41,520 nt of DNA from assembly GCA_025358055.1 (NCBI GenBank), contig JANYKV010000168.1, forward strand, positions 1 through 41,520, given 5' to 3'. Of this stretch, positions 32,126 to 41,040 are shown piece by piece. Source of the stretch: Gemmatimonadota bacterium (lineage in GTDB: Bacteria > Gemmatimonadota > Gemmatimonadetes > Gemmatimonadales > GWC2-71-9). The translations under genes and the position numbers were made by a program. A model generated the notes under the pieces. It was not told where the DNA came from. It did no database searches and saw only the letters and a program-made list of their open reading frames with translations. Within the stretch, counting starts at the first letter, position 1, and every line of letters starts with the position of its first letter.

Positions 32126-32463
32126 AGGATCCTCATTATTAGAGCTTGGTTTCGCGAACGGATGCGACTTGCGGATAGTGCAAAGGCAGGACGTGTGCCA
32201 GGCGAGGCTGTCGATTTATCAACGAAACAACAAAGACTGTAAGCGATTGTATGTCTTATGTTTAGATATGTATTAGTTAAGTGATTTCGCGCATTGAATG
32301 TGCGCGGAATTTCTCCTCATTCCAGAAGCCTTGACCTCGTATGGGAAAGTTCTTCCGCGTCATTGTTACCTCTTCGTTCTCTGACCCATAGCGACCCTGG
32401 TCGGTTTTCCAGAGTAGATTTCCCGGGTTGGCGAAACCGCCTTTCAACCGAAAGCGACTGGCA
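32126..32463. other. Divergent intergenic region, AT-rich core
   Basis: 338 bases without a credible gene, between the diguanylate cyclase and the Rid-family gene. Bases 32212-32285 are far more AT-rich than the rest of the window. It contains a sigma-54-like site for the minus strand (32185-32200) and a bulged hairpin at 32286-32309 (TTCGCGCA / TGCGCGGAA). A weak plus-strand sigma-70-like pair, TTGTAT (32247-32252) and TATTAG (32271-32276) with 18-base spacing, could serve the downstream genes. Confidence 0.6.
32185..32200 (-). promoter_or_regulatory. Sigma-54 type promoter for the diguanylate cyclase gene
   Basis: On the minus strand, TGGCAC, five bases ACGTC, then CTGCC. The -24 element is a full match and the -12 element keeps the essential GC with correct spacing. 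The expected transcript start is about 45 bases before GTG 32125. Confidence 0.55.
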
Positions 32464-32856
32464 ATGGCTCGGCAGAATCTCTCCAGCGGGACAGCATGGG
32501 AGGCCCTCGTCGGCTACTCGCGCGCGGTCCGTGTAGGTCGCCATTTACATGTGGCGGGCACCACCGCAACCAGCTCTTCGGGGGGCATCGTCGGCGTCGG
32601 GGACCCGTATGCTCAGGCGGTCCAAGTGCTCAAGAACATCGAGTCCGTACTCCATCGGGCTGGCGCAACCATGGCTGATGTGGTCCGCACCAGGATCTAC
32701 GTCACGAATATTGAGCAGTGGAAAGAGGTCGGGCGGGCGCACGGCGAGTTTTTCAGCGATATCCGCCCTGCCAGCACGATGGTGGAGGTCAGCCGGCTCA
32801 TATCGCCCGAGCTGCTCGTTGAGATCGAAGCCGAGGCGATCCTTCCGCTGGAGTAA
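32464..32856 (+). CDS. Rid-family (YjgF/YER057c/UK114) protein
   Basis: A 130-residue single-domain protein of the Rid superfamily of trimeric enamine/imine deaminases and relatives. [40 protein letters not shown] and [20 protein letters not shown] are typical. In RidA proper, the catalytic Arg sits in PARSxVEVxRL; here the segment reads [11 protein letters not shown], so that Arg is Ser. It therefore belongs to one of the other Rid subfamilies and its substrate is unknown. ATG 32464 was chosen over a TTG at 32428. The downstream gene follows after two bases. Confidence 0.85.
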   Translation: MARQNLSSGTAWEALVGYSRAVRVGRHLHVAGTTATSSSGGIVGVGDPYAQAVQVLKNIESVLHRAGATMADVVRTRIYVTNIEQWKEVGRAHGEFFSDIRPASTMVEVSRLISPELLVEIEAEAILPLE

Positions 32857-32858
32857 GC

Positions 32859-33476
32859 GTGTTTGATGAGTACCTGCGGGCGCTGAAGGATCGATTGCTC
32901 AGCCCCCTGGTCCGCGTTCTTGGTGGCCGAGTCCATCCGCTCGCAATTTCACTGCTGGCGTTCGGGGTCGGCCTCCTTACCGCGGTCGCGGGGGGTCTGC
33001 GGCTCTACGGGCTTGGGCTCGGACTTTGGGGACTGAACCGAGTTCTGGATGGCCTGGACGGCGCCGTGGCTCGGGCGACTCATCAAGCAACGGATCTTGG
33101 CGCATATTGGGATATTCTTCTCGACGTCGTGGTGTACGCCGCGGTCCCGATCGGGCTGGCGATCGGCTCCGCCTCGCCCGCCGCCTGGGTCGCGCTCGGC
33201 GTCCTCTTCGGGACGTTCTATCTCAACGCAGCATCGTGGATGTATTTGAGTGCGCTGCTCGAACGCAGGGGCCAGGGCGCAGTGGTTCGGGCCGAGCTCA
33301 CTTCAGTCACGATGCCGAGAGGTCTCATCGGCGGCACCGAAACCGTGGTCCTCTACGTGCTGTTCTTTCTCTTCCCTCACCGTCTCCCGGCTCTCTATTG
33401 GGGGATGGCCGCCTTGGTCGGCGTTACCGTGCTGCAGCGGCTGGTATGGGCGGCGAGTCCCCGCGGCCTTGGTTAA
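32859..33476 (+). CDS. CDP-alcohol phosphatidyltransferase family membrane protein
   Basis: Enzymes of this family transfer a phosphatidyl or similar group from a CDP-linked donor to an alcohol acceptor in the membrane. The catalytic signature DGxxARx8Gx3Dx3D is complete: DGLDGAVAR, eight residues, then GAYWDILLD, with all four metal-binding Asp residues. About six membrane segments are predicted from hydrophobicity. The sequence does not tell the acceptor (glycerophosphate, inositol, serine or other). Length is 205 aa. The GTG start has GGAG six bases upstream (about 32849) and nearly abuts the Rid gene. Confidence 0.85.
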   Translation: MFDEYLRALKDRLLSPLVRVLGGRVHPLAISLLAFGVGLLTAVAGGLRLYGLGLGLWGLNRVLDGLDGAVARATHQATDLGAYWDILLDVVVYAAVPIGLAIGSASPAAWVALGVLFGTFYLNAASWMYLSALLERRGQGAVVRAELTSVTMPRGLIGGTETVVLYVLFFLFPHRLPALYWGMAALVGVTVLQRLVWAASPRGLG

Positions 33477-33546
33477 CGGCCAGTTGGCGTTGGCATGAGT
33501 TCTTTCGGTGTTGCCGCCCGGGGTTTGGGGAGAGATAATTGTCTCC

Positions 33547-34455
33547 ATGATGACACCCGAGCTGATCCCGGCACCGTTGCGGACCATCCTTCGCGGTGCG
33601 ATCGACTACGCCGGCTTGTTTCCGCCCGCAAGTCTGTCCATGCCGGAAGCAGTCGAGAACTTCGCGAGATATCACAACTCCACCGAGCGGTGGGCTCTGG
33701 GCCGCTTTGTGGTGGCGGTGAGTCGGCTCGATGAGTTCGGGCGCGAGGCGGTGGGCTATTTCATGGGCGGGCGCCCGGCGCCGCATTGGCAGGTGAGCGC
33801 AGTGGCCGCAGGGAACGTTACCGTCGAGCTGGACCAGGTGCGGGCGTTCAATCAGCGCTACACTCCGCACCTCATCGTCGACGCATTCGAGTTCAAGGCC
33901 GCTTCGGCGGGACCGATCCGCGCGACGCTGCCATTGCTGTCAGGGCCTTTCCTGCGCTACGTGGAGATCCCTGTATCCATCGACCCGGAGCCCCTCGTCC
34001 AAGCGATCAAAGACGCCGGAGGGTGTGCGAAAATTCGGACTGGCGGCACCACGCCGGAACTGTTTCCTTCGCCGGAACAGGTGCTTCGGATGCTGGCCGC
34101 CTTAGCCGCGCATCGCGTTGCCTTCAAAGCGACCGCTGGCCTTCATCATTCGCTGCGCGGATCATATCCCCTGACGTATGCTCCGGAGAGCGCCTGCACA
34201 GCCATGTTCGGGTATCTGAACGTGCTGTTGACGAGCGCCTTGCTCCTCAACGGCGGCTCTCCTGAGGTCGCCCAGGCGCTATTGGTCGAGCGCGATCCAC
34301 ATACGCTCGGTGTAGACGATACGCAACTGACCTGGCGCGATGAACGTTGGAGCGCGGCCCTGCTCGAAACGACGCGTCAGCAGCTCTTCCATGGATTCGG
34401 CTCATGTTCCTTCCGAGAACCAATGGATGACCTCCTGGGTGTGGGAGCGTCATGA
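33547..34455 (+). CDS. Conserved protein of unknown function coupled to fahA
   Basis: I do not recognise a named family. The 302-residue protein starts MMTPELIPAPLRTILRGAID followed by YAGLFPPA. It has no signal peptide or membrane segment. The C-terminal half contains a polar, well-conserved-looking core: CAKIRTGGTTPELFPSPEQV, then VAFKATAGLHHSLRGSYPLT and MFGYLNVLLTSALLLNGG. Lys, Arg, Gly-Gly and His-His residues in this order suggest an alpha/beta barrel-like active site, but that is only an impression. Its stop overlaps the fahA ATG (ATGA), so the two are co-translated. ATG 33547 is used; the Shine-Dalgarno-like GGGGAG at 33527-33532 is distant, and a GTG at 33508 is possible. A role in tyrosine breakdown is an inference from coupling. 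Confidence 0.7.
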   Translation: MMTPELIPAPLRTILRGAIDYAGLFPPASLSMPEAVENFARYHNSTERWALGRFVVAVSRLDEFGREAVGYFMGGRPAPHWQVSAVAAGNVTVELDQVRAFNQRYTPHLIVDAFEFKAASAGPIRATLPLLSGPFLRYVEIPVSIDPEPLVQAIKDAGGCAKIRTGGTTPELFPSPEQVLRMLAALAAHRVAFKATAGLHHSLRGSYPLTYAPESACTAMFGYLNVLLTSALLLNGGSPEVAQALLVERDPHTLGVDDTQLTWRDERWSAALLETTRQQLFHGFGSCSFREPMDDLLGVGAS

Positions 34456-35783
34456 CCTATTTGCTCAACGACACCCACGACCCCGCGCTCCGATCGTGGG
34501 TCGTCTCGGCGAATCAACCGGGCACCGACTTTCCGATTCAAAACCTTCCGTACGGCGTGTTTCAACGGCGCGGTGACTCGAGCCCCGCGCGCCTGGGTGT
34601 GGCGATCGGCTCCCACATTCTGGACCTGCCTGGTACGGCGGACTCCGGGCATTTGCAGGGATTGTCTTCACCGGCCATCGAGGCGTGTCGCACTCCCTCG
34701 TTGAATGCATTCATGGCGTTGGGTCCCGACGCATGGAGTGGGCTTCGGCAACGCCTCAGCACTCTCCTCCGAGAGGCAAGCCCCCGCGCCAAGCGGCCCA
34801 GTGATCGCCTCCTGGTTCCGATGGCGGAGGCCGACATGCACCTGCCGGCCACCATCGGGGACTACACGGATTTCTACGCGTCGATCTACCACGCTACGAA
34901 CGTGGGACGGATGCTCCGGCCGGATCAGCCCCTGATGCCGAACTACAAGTACGTTCCCGTCGGATACCACGGGCGCGCCTCGTCGATCGTCGCGTCCGGG
35001 ACCCCGGTGCGCCGCCCGTCGGGCCAGCTCAAGGACGATCAGCTGCCGGCACCTACCTTCGGGCCGTCCCGCTTCCTCGACTATGAGTTGGAGATTGGTG
35101 CCTTGGTGGGCCTCGAGAATCCCTTGGGCACTTCGGTGCCAATCGCCGAGGCGGACGATCATCTGTTCGGCTTGGTGTTACTCAACGACTGGTCCGCCCG
35201 GGACATTCAAAGATGGGAGTACCAACCGCTGGGGCCCTTTCTGGCAAAGAGCTTCGCTACGACCATCTCGCCCTGGGTGGTGACGATGGAAGCGCTGGCC
35301 CCGTTTCGCGCCCCAGCCGCTCTTCGACCGACTGATGACCCCGCCCCATTGCCGTATCTCGACGCTCCGGTGGTTCGGGAACGCGGGGGCGTGGACATCA
35401 CGCTCGAGGTGGTTCTCTCGACGACAGCAATGCGGGCAGCGGGGCTGCCTCCAGCACTCGTGAGTCGAGGCCGCTTCCTCAATATGTATTGGACGTTGGG
35501 CCAACTCCTCGCCCACCACACGAGTGGAGGCTGCAATCTGCGGACGGGGGATCTCCTCGGCAGCGGTACCGTCTCGGGCCCGGAGCGATCGGAGCGTGGG
35601 TGCCTGCTCGAACTCACCTGGCGCGGCTCAGAGCCGATCGAGCTCCCCACGGGCGAAACTCGGCGCGCCCTCGAAGATGGCGATGAGGTCACCCTCCGTG
35701 GAGGGTGTGAACGAGAGGGATGGATGCACATCGGCTTCGGGCCCTGTCGGGGAGCGATTCTCCCCGCGCGCTCTGTGCTATGA
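34452..35783 (+). CDS. fahA: Fumarylacetoacetase
   Basis: Hydrolyses fumarylacetoacetate to fumarate and acetoacetate, the last step of tyrosine/homogentisate breakdown. The N-terminal domain has [13 protein letters not shown] and [13 protein letters not shown]. The catalytic domain has [63 protein letters not shown] and [14 protein letters not shown], near-identical to well-studied FAH. The metal-binding Asp and Glu residues and the His of YHGR are present. Length is 443 aa, standard. Neighbours are coupled by ATGA overlap on both sides. Confidence 0.97.
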   Translation: MTYLLNDTHDPALRSWVVSANQPGTDFPIQNLPYGVFQRRGDSSPARLGVAIGSHILDLPGTADSGHLQGLSSPAIEACRTPSLNAFMALGPDAWSGLRQRLSTLLREASPRAKRPSDRLLVPMAEADMHLPATIGDYTDFYASIYHATNVGRMLRPDQPLMPNYKYVPVGYHGRASSIVASGTPVRRPSGQLKDDQLPAPTFGPSRFLDYELEIGALVGLENPLGTSVPIAEADDHLFGLVLLNDWSARDIQRWEYQPLGPFLAKSFATTISPWVVTMEALAPFRAPAALRPTDDPAPLPYLDAPVVRERGGVDITLEVVLSTTAMRAAGLPPALVSRGRFLNMYWTLGQLLAHHTSGGCNLRTGDLLGSGTVSGPERSERGCLLELTWRGSEPIELPTGETRRALEDGDEVTLRGGCEREGWMHIGFGPCRGAILPARSVL

Positions 35784-36427
35784 CGGATGGGTCGTTGGCT
35801 GATCTTCGCCGGGAGTATGCCCTCGCGGCATTCGACGAGTCCATCGCCGATCCAGACCCCATGCGGCAGTTCGCGCGGTGGTTTGCCGACGCCGAGCGAG
35901 CCACCCTCCTTGAGCCGAACGCGATGACGCTCGCCACCGCGACCCCCGAGGGACGACCATCCGCGCGGGTCGTTCTCTTGAAAGGTGTCGATGCGCGCGG
36001 GTTTCACTTCTACACGAATTATCAGAGTCGGAAGGGCCAAGAGCTCGCGGCGAACCCGCAGGCCGCGCTCGTCGTCTATTGGCCCGAACTGGAACGGCAG
36101 GTGCGAGTGGTCGGTCGAATCGAACGGCTGTCCCCGGAAGAATCGTCTCGATACTTCGGTCTCAGACCCCGAGGGAGTCAGCTCGGTGCCTGGGCATCAC
36201 GGCAGAGTAGCGTACTTGGTGGTCGGTCTGAGCTCGAGGCCGAGGTAGCGCGCGTCACTGCGCAGTTCGAAGGGACGCCGGTCCCCAGGCCACCCGCTTG
36301 GGGTGGGTACGTGTTGCGCCCCGATGAAGTGGAGTTCTGGCAGGGTCGACCGAGCCGCCTCCATGATCGGGTCCAGTATCGGCATGGGCAAGAAAACCAT
36401 TGGATTCGGGAGCGTCTGTCTCCATGA
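35780..36427 (+). CDS. pdxH: Pyridoxamine/pyridoxine 5'-phosphate oxidase
   Basis: Oxidises PNP or PMP to pyridoxal 5'-phosphate using FMN and oxygen; it is the last step or salvage step of vitamin B6 synthesis. Typical motifs are [33 protein letters not shown] and [20 protein letters not shown], then [34 protein letters not shown] and the C-terminal [12 protein letters not shown]-binding Arg and Lys residues are in place. Length is 215 aa. ATG 35780 overlaps the fahA stop; its own stop overlaps the next ATG. Confidence 0.96.
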   Translation: MTDGSLADLRREYALAAFDESIADPDPMRQFARWFADAERATLLEPNAMTLATATPEGRPSARVVLLKGVDARGFHFYTNYQSRKGQELAANPQAALVVYWPELERQVRVVGRIERLSPEESSRYFGLRPRGSQLGAWASRQSSVLGGRSELEAEVARVTAQFEGTPVPRPPAWGGYVLRPDEVEFWQGRPSRLHDRVQYRHGQENHWIRERLSP

Positions 36428-38784
36428 AACTGAAGCAATTGCGCCCATTCGGCCCCGTGCGCGTGCTCCTCCTGTTCGGATGCGTACACCGGCTGGCCGG
36501 TCAGGCCGGACCCGCTTCGACCCTGTCGATTCCCTGGATCATGCGCGGATTCGAAATCATCGGAAAAGCACCAACCGACCCTCGGTGGACTCCGGACGGC
36601 CAGTGGATCTACTTCCACTGGCTTGCGGCCGGTGCCGTGTGGAACCAACCGCAACGCCTGTATCGAGTGCGTGCGGAAGGCGGGGCGGTGCCCGAGCTCC
36701 TCTCGGCGGTTCAAGCCGATTCAGCGGGCCCCTGGCTCGCTGCTGGCCCGTCGAGTCCTGATCGAGCGTTTCGGGCCGTCTCCCACAATGGCGACCTCTA
36801 TTTGATCGCGCTCCCCTCCGGGACCGCGAAGCGGCTGACGGAAACCACCGCGATTGAAACTCCGCTCACGTTCGACCGGGACGGCAAACGGTTGTTCTTT
36901 AGCCGCGACAATAATGTTTTCGCCTTGGAACTCGGGAGTGGTGCCGTTCGACAACTCACTGACATTCGTCCGGGGCCGGCCCCGGACTCGGCGAAAAAAG
37001 CAGACGGCCAGCGGGGCTTCGTGGAGACCGAGCAGCGGCGCTTGATCGGCGCGGTGGAGGATCAAATTGGCCGGGACAGTATCGCCCGCGCCGAACGGGA
37101 GGCGCTGGCTGCCGGGAAGGCGAAGCCGATGAACCTCGATCGTGACGAGGTGGTCGTGGATTTGGTCCCGGCGCCGACCGGTCGAAAGGTCTTGGTCCTC
37201 ACCGCCGGGAAATCCGAGGAGAAGACTGTAAAAATTCCGCAGTACGTGACGCGGAGCGGATACACCGAGGAGCACGAGTCCCGCTCTAAGGTCGGAGACC
37301 GCCGAACGAAACAGCGAGTCGGGCTGCTCGACGTGGCCAGCGGCAAGATGCAATGGGTTCATCCGTTGCCGAACGACAGCGCGAACGTCTTCGCCGCGCT
37401 GTTCTCCCTGGGCTGGAACGATGCCGGATCTTCCGCCTTGTTGTGGGCCCTCACGCGCGACTATACCACGCGCCACGTGCTCCGTCTCGACGCCGAGTCC
37501 GCCCAGGTTTCCTCGGTGGATGTTCTCCGCGATACGGCGTGGGTCGATGGCCCGTGTTCGGGCTGTGGTGGGTGGCTGCCCGGAGACCGGGGAGTTTGGC
37601 TGGTCTCCGAGGCAGATGGCTGGGCCCATCTGTACACTATGGATGCAGAGGGCGGACATCGGGTGCAACGCACTAGAGGAAAGTGGGAGGTCCTCCAAGC
37701 GGAGCTCACCCCGGATCGGACCCATTTCGCGCTGCATACGAGCGAAGTCTCACCGTTCGAGCGGCACTTTTCATTGCTCCCGCTCGATGGGGGGCAGGGA
37801 GGCGGGGAGCGGCTGACTCGGGCCGCGGGGGGGCACGCGATTGTGCTGTCTCCGGATCGGCGCTGGATGGCTGATCTCTTTTCGGTGGCGAACCGGCCCC
37901 CTGAACTCTTCCTGCAAGCAGCGCGCGCGGGCGCCGCAGCCTCTCAAATCACCACCTCGCCGAGCCCGGACTGGATGCAAAGGACCTGGATCAAGCCGGA
38001 GATCGTTTGGGTGCTCGCCTCGGATGGGGTTCGCGTGCCGGCTCGGGTTTATCGTCCCAAGGATTTTGGGGCGACCTCCAATGGGGCGGGCGTGATCTTT
38101 GTGCATGGCGCGGGGTACCTCCACAATGTGCACAACTATTGGTCGTCGTACTTCCGGGAGTACATGTTCCACCATCTCCTCGCGGCCAAAGGATATGTCG
38201 TCCTGGACCTCGACTACCGGGGCTCCGCCGGATACGGCCGAGATTGGCGGACGGCCATTTATCGGCACATGGGCGGCCGGGATCTCCAGGACCAGGTCGA
38301 TGGATCGAAATACCTCCAGCAAAACTTTGGCGTCGCTCCCGAACACATCGGCATCTACGGTGGGAGCTATGGCGGCTTTATCACCCTCATGGCGCTTTTC
38401 ACGGAAGGCAAGTCGTTCGGGGCGGGCGCGGCATTGCGGAGCGTGACGGATTGGGCGCACTACAATCACTCATACACCGCCGCGATTCTCAACGAACCTC
38501 AAGACGACTCGCTGGCCTACCGGCAGTCCTCGCCAATCTATTTCGCGGAAGGACTCAACCGCCCGCTCCTGATGGCGCACGGCATGGTGGACGACAACGT
38601 ACATTTTCAGGACATTGTGCGTCTGACCCAGCGGTTGATCGAGTTGGGGAAGAAGAATTGGGAGCTCGCCGTCTATCCGGTCGAGGATCATGGGTTCCTT
38701 CGCCCCGATTCATGGGCTGACGAGTATCGCCGGATCTATGAGCTCTTCGAACGTCACCTCAAGGCCGCCGCCGTTCCGGAGTGA
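36424..38784 (+). CDS. Secreted S9 family peptidase (DPP4-like)
   Basis: An exported serine peptidase of the prolyl oligopeptidase/dipeptidyl peptidase IV family. The N-terminus has a basic start and a hydrophobic core ending [19 protein letters not shown] could be a weak lipobox, otherwise cleavage follows AGQ. Residues about 30-530 form a beta-propeller with WD-like strands ([16 protein letters not shown]). The alpha/beta hydrolase domain carries the triad: Ser648 in GGSYGGF, Asp724 in DDNVHFQD and His756 in EDHGFLRP. Length is 786 aa. The start overlaps pdxH by ATGA. Substrate is probably short peptides in the periplasm. Confidence 0.93.
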   Translation: MKLKQLRPFGPVRVLLLFGCVHRLAGQAGPASTLSIPWIMRGFEIIGKAPTDPRWTPDGQWIYFHWLAAGAVWNQPQRLYRVRAEGGAVPELLSAVQADSAGPWLAAGPSSPDRAFRAVSHNGDLYLIALPSGTAKRLTETTAIETPLTFDRDGKRLFFSRDNNVFALELGSGAVRQLTDIRPGPAPDSAKKADGQRGFVETEQRRLIGAVEDQIGRDSIARAEREALAAGKAKPMNLDRDEVVVDLVPAPTGRKVLVLTAGKSEEKTVKIPQYVTRSGYTEEHESRSKVGDRRTKQRVGLLDVASGKMQWVHPLPNDSANVFAALFSLGWNDAGSSALLWALTRDYTTRHVLRLDAESAQVSSVDVLRDTAWVDGPCSGCGGWLPGDRGVWLVSEADGWAHLYTMDAEGGHRVQRTRGKWEVLQAELTPDRTHFALHTSEVSPFERHFSLLPLDGGQGGGERLTRAAGGHAIVLSPDRRWMADLFSVANRPPELFLQAARAGAAASQITTSPSPDWMQRTWIKPEIVWVLASDGVRVPARVYRPKDFGATSNGAGVIFVHGAGYLHNVHNYWSSYFREYMFHHLLAAKGYVVLDLDYRGSAGYGRDWRTAIYRHMGGRDLQDQVDGSKYLQQNFGVAPEHIGIYGGSYGGFITLMALFTEGKSFGAGAALRSVTDWAHYNHSYTAAILNEPQDDSLAYRQSSPIYFAEGLNRPLLMAHGMVDDNVHFQDIVRLTQRLIELGKKNWELAVYPVEDHGFLRPDSWADEYRRIYELFERHLKAAAVPE

Positions 38785-38788
38785 CCTC

Positions 38789-39691
38789 GTGACCCGTCCA
38801 CCGGTTGTTGCGCAACACTCACTAGTGGCTCGTGGCATCCGGCTGGCCCAGGTCGGGTTGGTCGTGAACGCGGTGCTGACGGTGGTGAAGCTACTGGCGG
38901 GCATTCTGGGAAATTCCTATGCGCTCATCGCCGACGCGATCGAGTCCCTCGCCGACATTTTCAGCTCTTTCGTGGTCTGGAGTGGATTGAGCATTGCCTC
39001 GCGATCGGCCGACGACTCGTATCCATTCGGTTACGGGCGGGCCGAATCCCTGGCCTCCGCGATCGTCGGGCTCATGCTCATCGCCGCAGCGTTCGGCATT
39101 AGTATCGAGGCCGTTCGGGAAATCATCACGCCCCACCATGCGCCGGCCCCCTTCACGCTATTGGTTCTCGTCGTCATTGTAATCCTGAAAGAGCGTTTGT
39201 TCCGCAAAGTGATTCGCGCGGCATCCGAGGTGGGAAGCAACGCTGTAGCGGCCGATGCGTGGCATCACCGGAGCGACGCGATCACCTCCTCGGCGGCGTT
39301 CGTGGGTATCAGCGTGGCCCTGATCGGCGGGAAAGGATGGGAGTCCGCGGACGACTATGCCGCGCTGTTGGCCGCTGTGATCGTCGTGGTGAACGGCGTC
39401 CGTATTCTCCGGCCCGCTGTCGCGGAGTTGATGGATCGGGCTCCCGACGAGGCCCTCATTGGCCGGGTCGGGACCTCCGCGACGACGGTCGAAGGAGTAC
39501 GAGCCATTGAAAAGCTCAAGGTTCGGAAGCTGGGCGCTCGCTACCGCGTCGATCTGCACGTGCAAGCGGACCCCGCAATGTCGTTGCACGACGCCCACAT
39601 TCTCAGCGGGCGGGTGAAGAGCGCGATTCGACGGACCGTGCCGGCGGTGGAGGACGTGCTGGTGCATATGGAGCCGTTCGAGGGATCATGA
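38789..39691 (+). CDS. Cation diffusion facilitator family metal transporter
   Basis: CDF proteins export divalent metals such as Zn, Mn, Co or Fe by proton antiport. Six membrane segments are visible. Metal-site motifs are ALIADAIESLADIFSSFVVW in segment 2 and ADAWHHRSDAITSSAAFVG in segment 5. The first has Glu in the place often taken by His, as in several CDF subgroups. A cytoplasmic C-terminal domain (from LMDRAPDEALIGRV, with RYRVDLHVQADP and LSGRVKSAIRRTVPAVEDVL, VHMEP) is complete. GTG 38789 was chosen because GGAG lies seven bases upstream. Length is 300 aa. It overlaps tilS by ATGA. Confidence 0.93.
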   Translation: MTRPPVVAQHSLVARGIRLAQVGLVVNAVLTVVKLLAGILGNSYALIADAIESLADIFSSFVVWSGLSIASRSADDSYPFGYGRAESLASAIVGLMLIAAAFGISIEAVREIITPHHAPAPFTLLVLVVIVILKERLFRKVIRAASEVGSNAVAADAWHHRSDAITSSAAFVGISVALIGGKGWESADDYAALLAAVIVVVNGVRILRPAVAELMDRAPDEALIGRVGTSATTVEGVRAIEKLKVRKLGARYRVDLHVQADPAMSLHDAHILSGRVKSAIRRTVPAVEDVLVHMEPFEGS

Positions 39692-41040
39692 CCCTCGAGG
39701 AACGATTCACCCGCCACTTCGCCTCGTTCCAGCTCCCGTCCGGCCCGATCTTGATTGCGGTTTCCGGCGGTCCGGATTCGCTCGCCCTCCTGAGCCTTCT
39801 GCTCGAGGTCAACGGGTCGCCTCGGCATCGCCTGGTGATTGCGCATGCCGACCACGGCATCCATTCTGAGAGTGCCCGAGTCGCCGCCGGCGTCAAAGCC
39901 CTGGCCGAACGGCTCGGACTCGACTGTACGGTGGGCGGCTTGGCCCTCGGACCGAACGCCACGGAGACCGTGGCTCGGCGCGCGCGGTATCGGTGGCTTC
40001 GCGCTGCGGCGAGAGAGTTCGGGGCGTCGGCAATCCTGACGGGCCACCACAGGGAGGACCAAACCGAGACTCTCTTGATGCGATTCCTGGCCGGTTCTGG
40101 CCCCGCTGGTTTGGCAGGCATGGCGGCACAAAATGGGCTCGTTGTTCGGCCCGTTCTGCCGTATTCGCGAAGCGAGCTCCACGCCCACCTCCACAAGCGG
40201 GGGTGGGTGCCGTGGGAAGACCCAGCCAATGCGGACCCCCGTTTCACGCGGTCATGGCTCCGGTCCGAGGTGCTGCCGGCGCTGCGATCCCGGTGGGGCG
40301 ACCTGGATGCCCGGTTGCAACGTGGCGCCGCACAAGCCGCGGACCACCGTCTGGCCTGGGACCACCTCCTTGAGAGTATCCGAGAGATTGCAGTGCGGCG
40401 GGAGCCGGCGGGTGTTTCCGTTGCTGCGACCCGACTGGGGGAGTATGATTCGTCTGTCTTTCGGTGCCTTCTCGGGGCGCTTGGGCGCCGGGTCGGGTGC
40501 ACGCTCGGCACGCGGCGTGCAGATCAGATCCTCGGCCTCATCAAACGCGGCCGAAGTGGCAGTCAGGTGGAATTGGGCGCCGGATGGATCGCCGAGCTCT
40601 CGTTCGATCGACTCCGCTTGATCCGGCCGGAAACGAGGGCGGAGGTACCGGCCCGATCGATCGAGGGTGACCAGGGCGAACTTGTGGTCGGGCGGTGGCG
40701 TGTCCGTTGGGGCGCCGGGGTGGCCGCGGTCCAGGAGGGACGCAACGCGTGGGGAGTGTGGGTCACCCCTGGGGCATATCGCCTGCGTTCGTGGCAATCG
40801 GGCGACCGAATTCGTCCCCTAGGTGCCCCCGGAAGACGATTGGTGGTGCGCTGTATGCAGGACGAGCGCATTTCCCGCTCTGAACGCACCGGCTGGCTTG
40901 TCGTCGAGGACATTCACGGAACGGTGGTGTGGGTTCCCGGGGTTTCGCGGGCCGCGGTCGCGGCTCCGGTTGAGGGAGTGGAGGGGCTGCGAATCGATGT
41001 TGAGCTCGCCGGCAATCGTACGGAGAACGGACGGGCGTGA
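39688..41040 (+). CDS. tilS: tRNA(Ile)-lysidine synthetase TilS
   Basis: TilS attaches lysine to C34 of the AUA-reading tRNA-Ile, which changes its codon and amino acid identity; it is essential. The PP-loop SGGPDS is at 26-31, followed by HADHGIHSESARVAAGVKAL, where most homologues have HVDHGLR, TGHHREDQTETLLMRFLAGS, and the TilS-specific WEDPANADPRFTRSWLRSEV. A C-terminal TilS domain follows (RLRSWQSGDRIRPLGAPGRR, then LVVRCMQDERISRSER). Length is 450 aa. The next gene, hpt, starts inside its last 44 bases, a gene pair conserved in many bacteria, often followed by ftsH. Confidence 0.95.
   Translation: MTLEERFTRHFASFQLPSGPILIAVSGGPDSLALLSLLLEVNGSPRHRLVIAHADHGIHSESARVAAGVKALAERLGLDCTVGGLALGPNATETVARRARYRWLRAAAREFGASAILTGHHREDQTETLLMRFLAGSGPAGLAGMAAQNGLVVRPVLPYSRSELHAHLHKRGWVPWEDPANADPRFTRSWLRSEVLPALRSRWGDLDARLQRGAAQAADHRLAWDHLLESIREIAVRREPAGVSVAATRLGEYDSSVFRCLLGALGRRVGCTLGTRRADQILGLIKRGRSGSQVELGAGWIAELSFDRLRLIRPETRAEVPARSIEGDQGELVVGRWRVRWGAGVAAVQEGRNAWGVWVTPGAYRLRSWQSGDRIRPLGAPGRRLVVRCMQDERISRSERTGWLVVEDIHGTVVWVPGVSRAAVAAPVEGVEGLRIDVELAGNRTENGRA

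Noticed and set aside
33529-33546. Small hairpin just before the start of the fahA-coupled gene
   Set aside because: A 5-bp stem is too short to support a regulatory claim, though it includes the Shine-Dalgarno-like bases.
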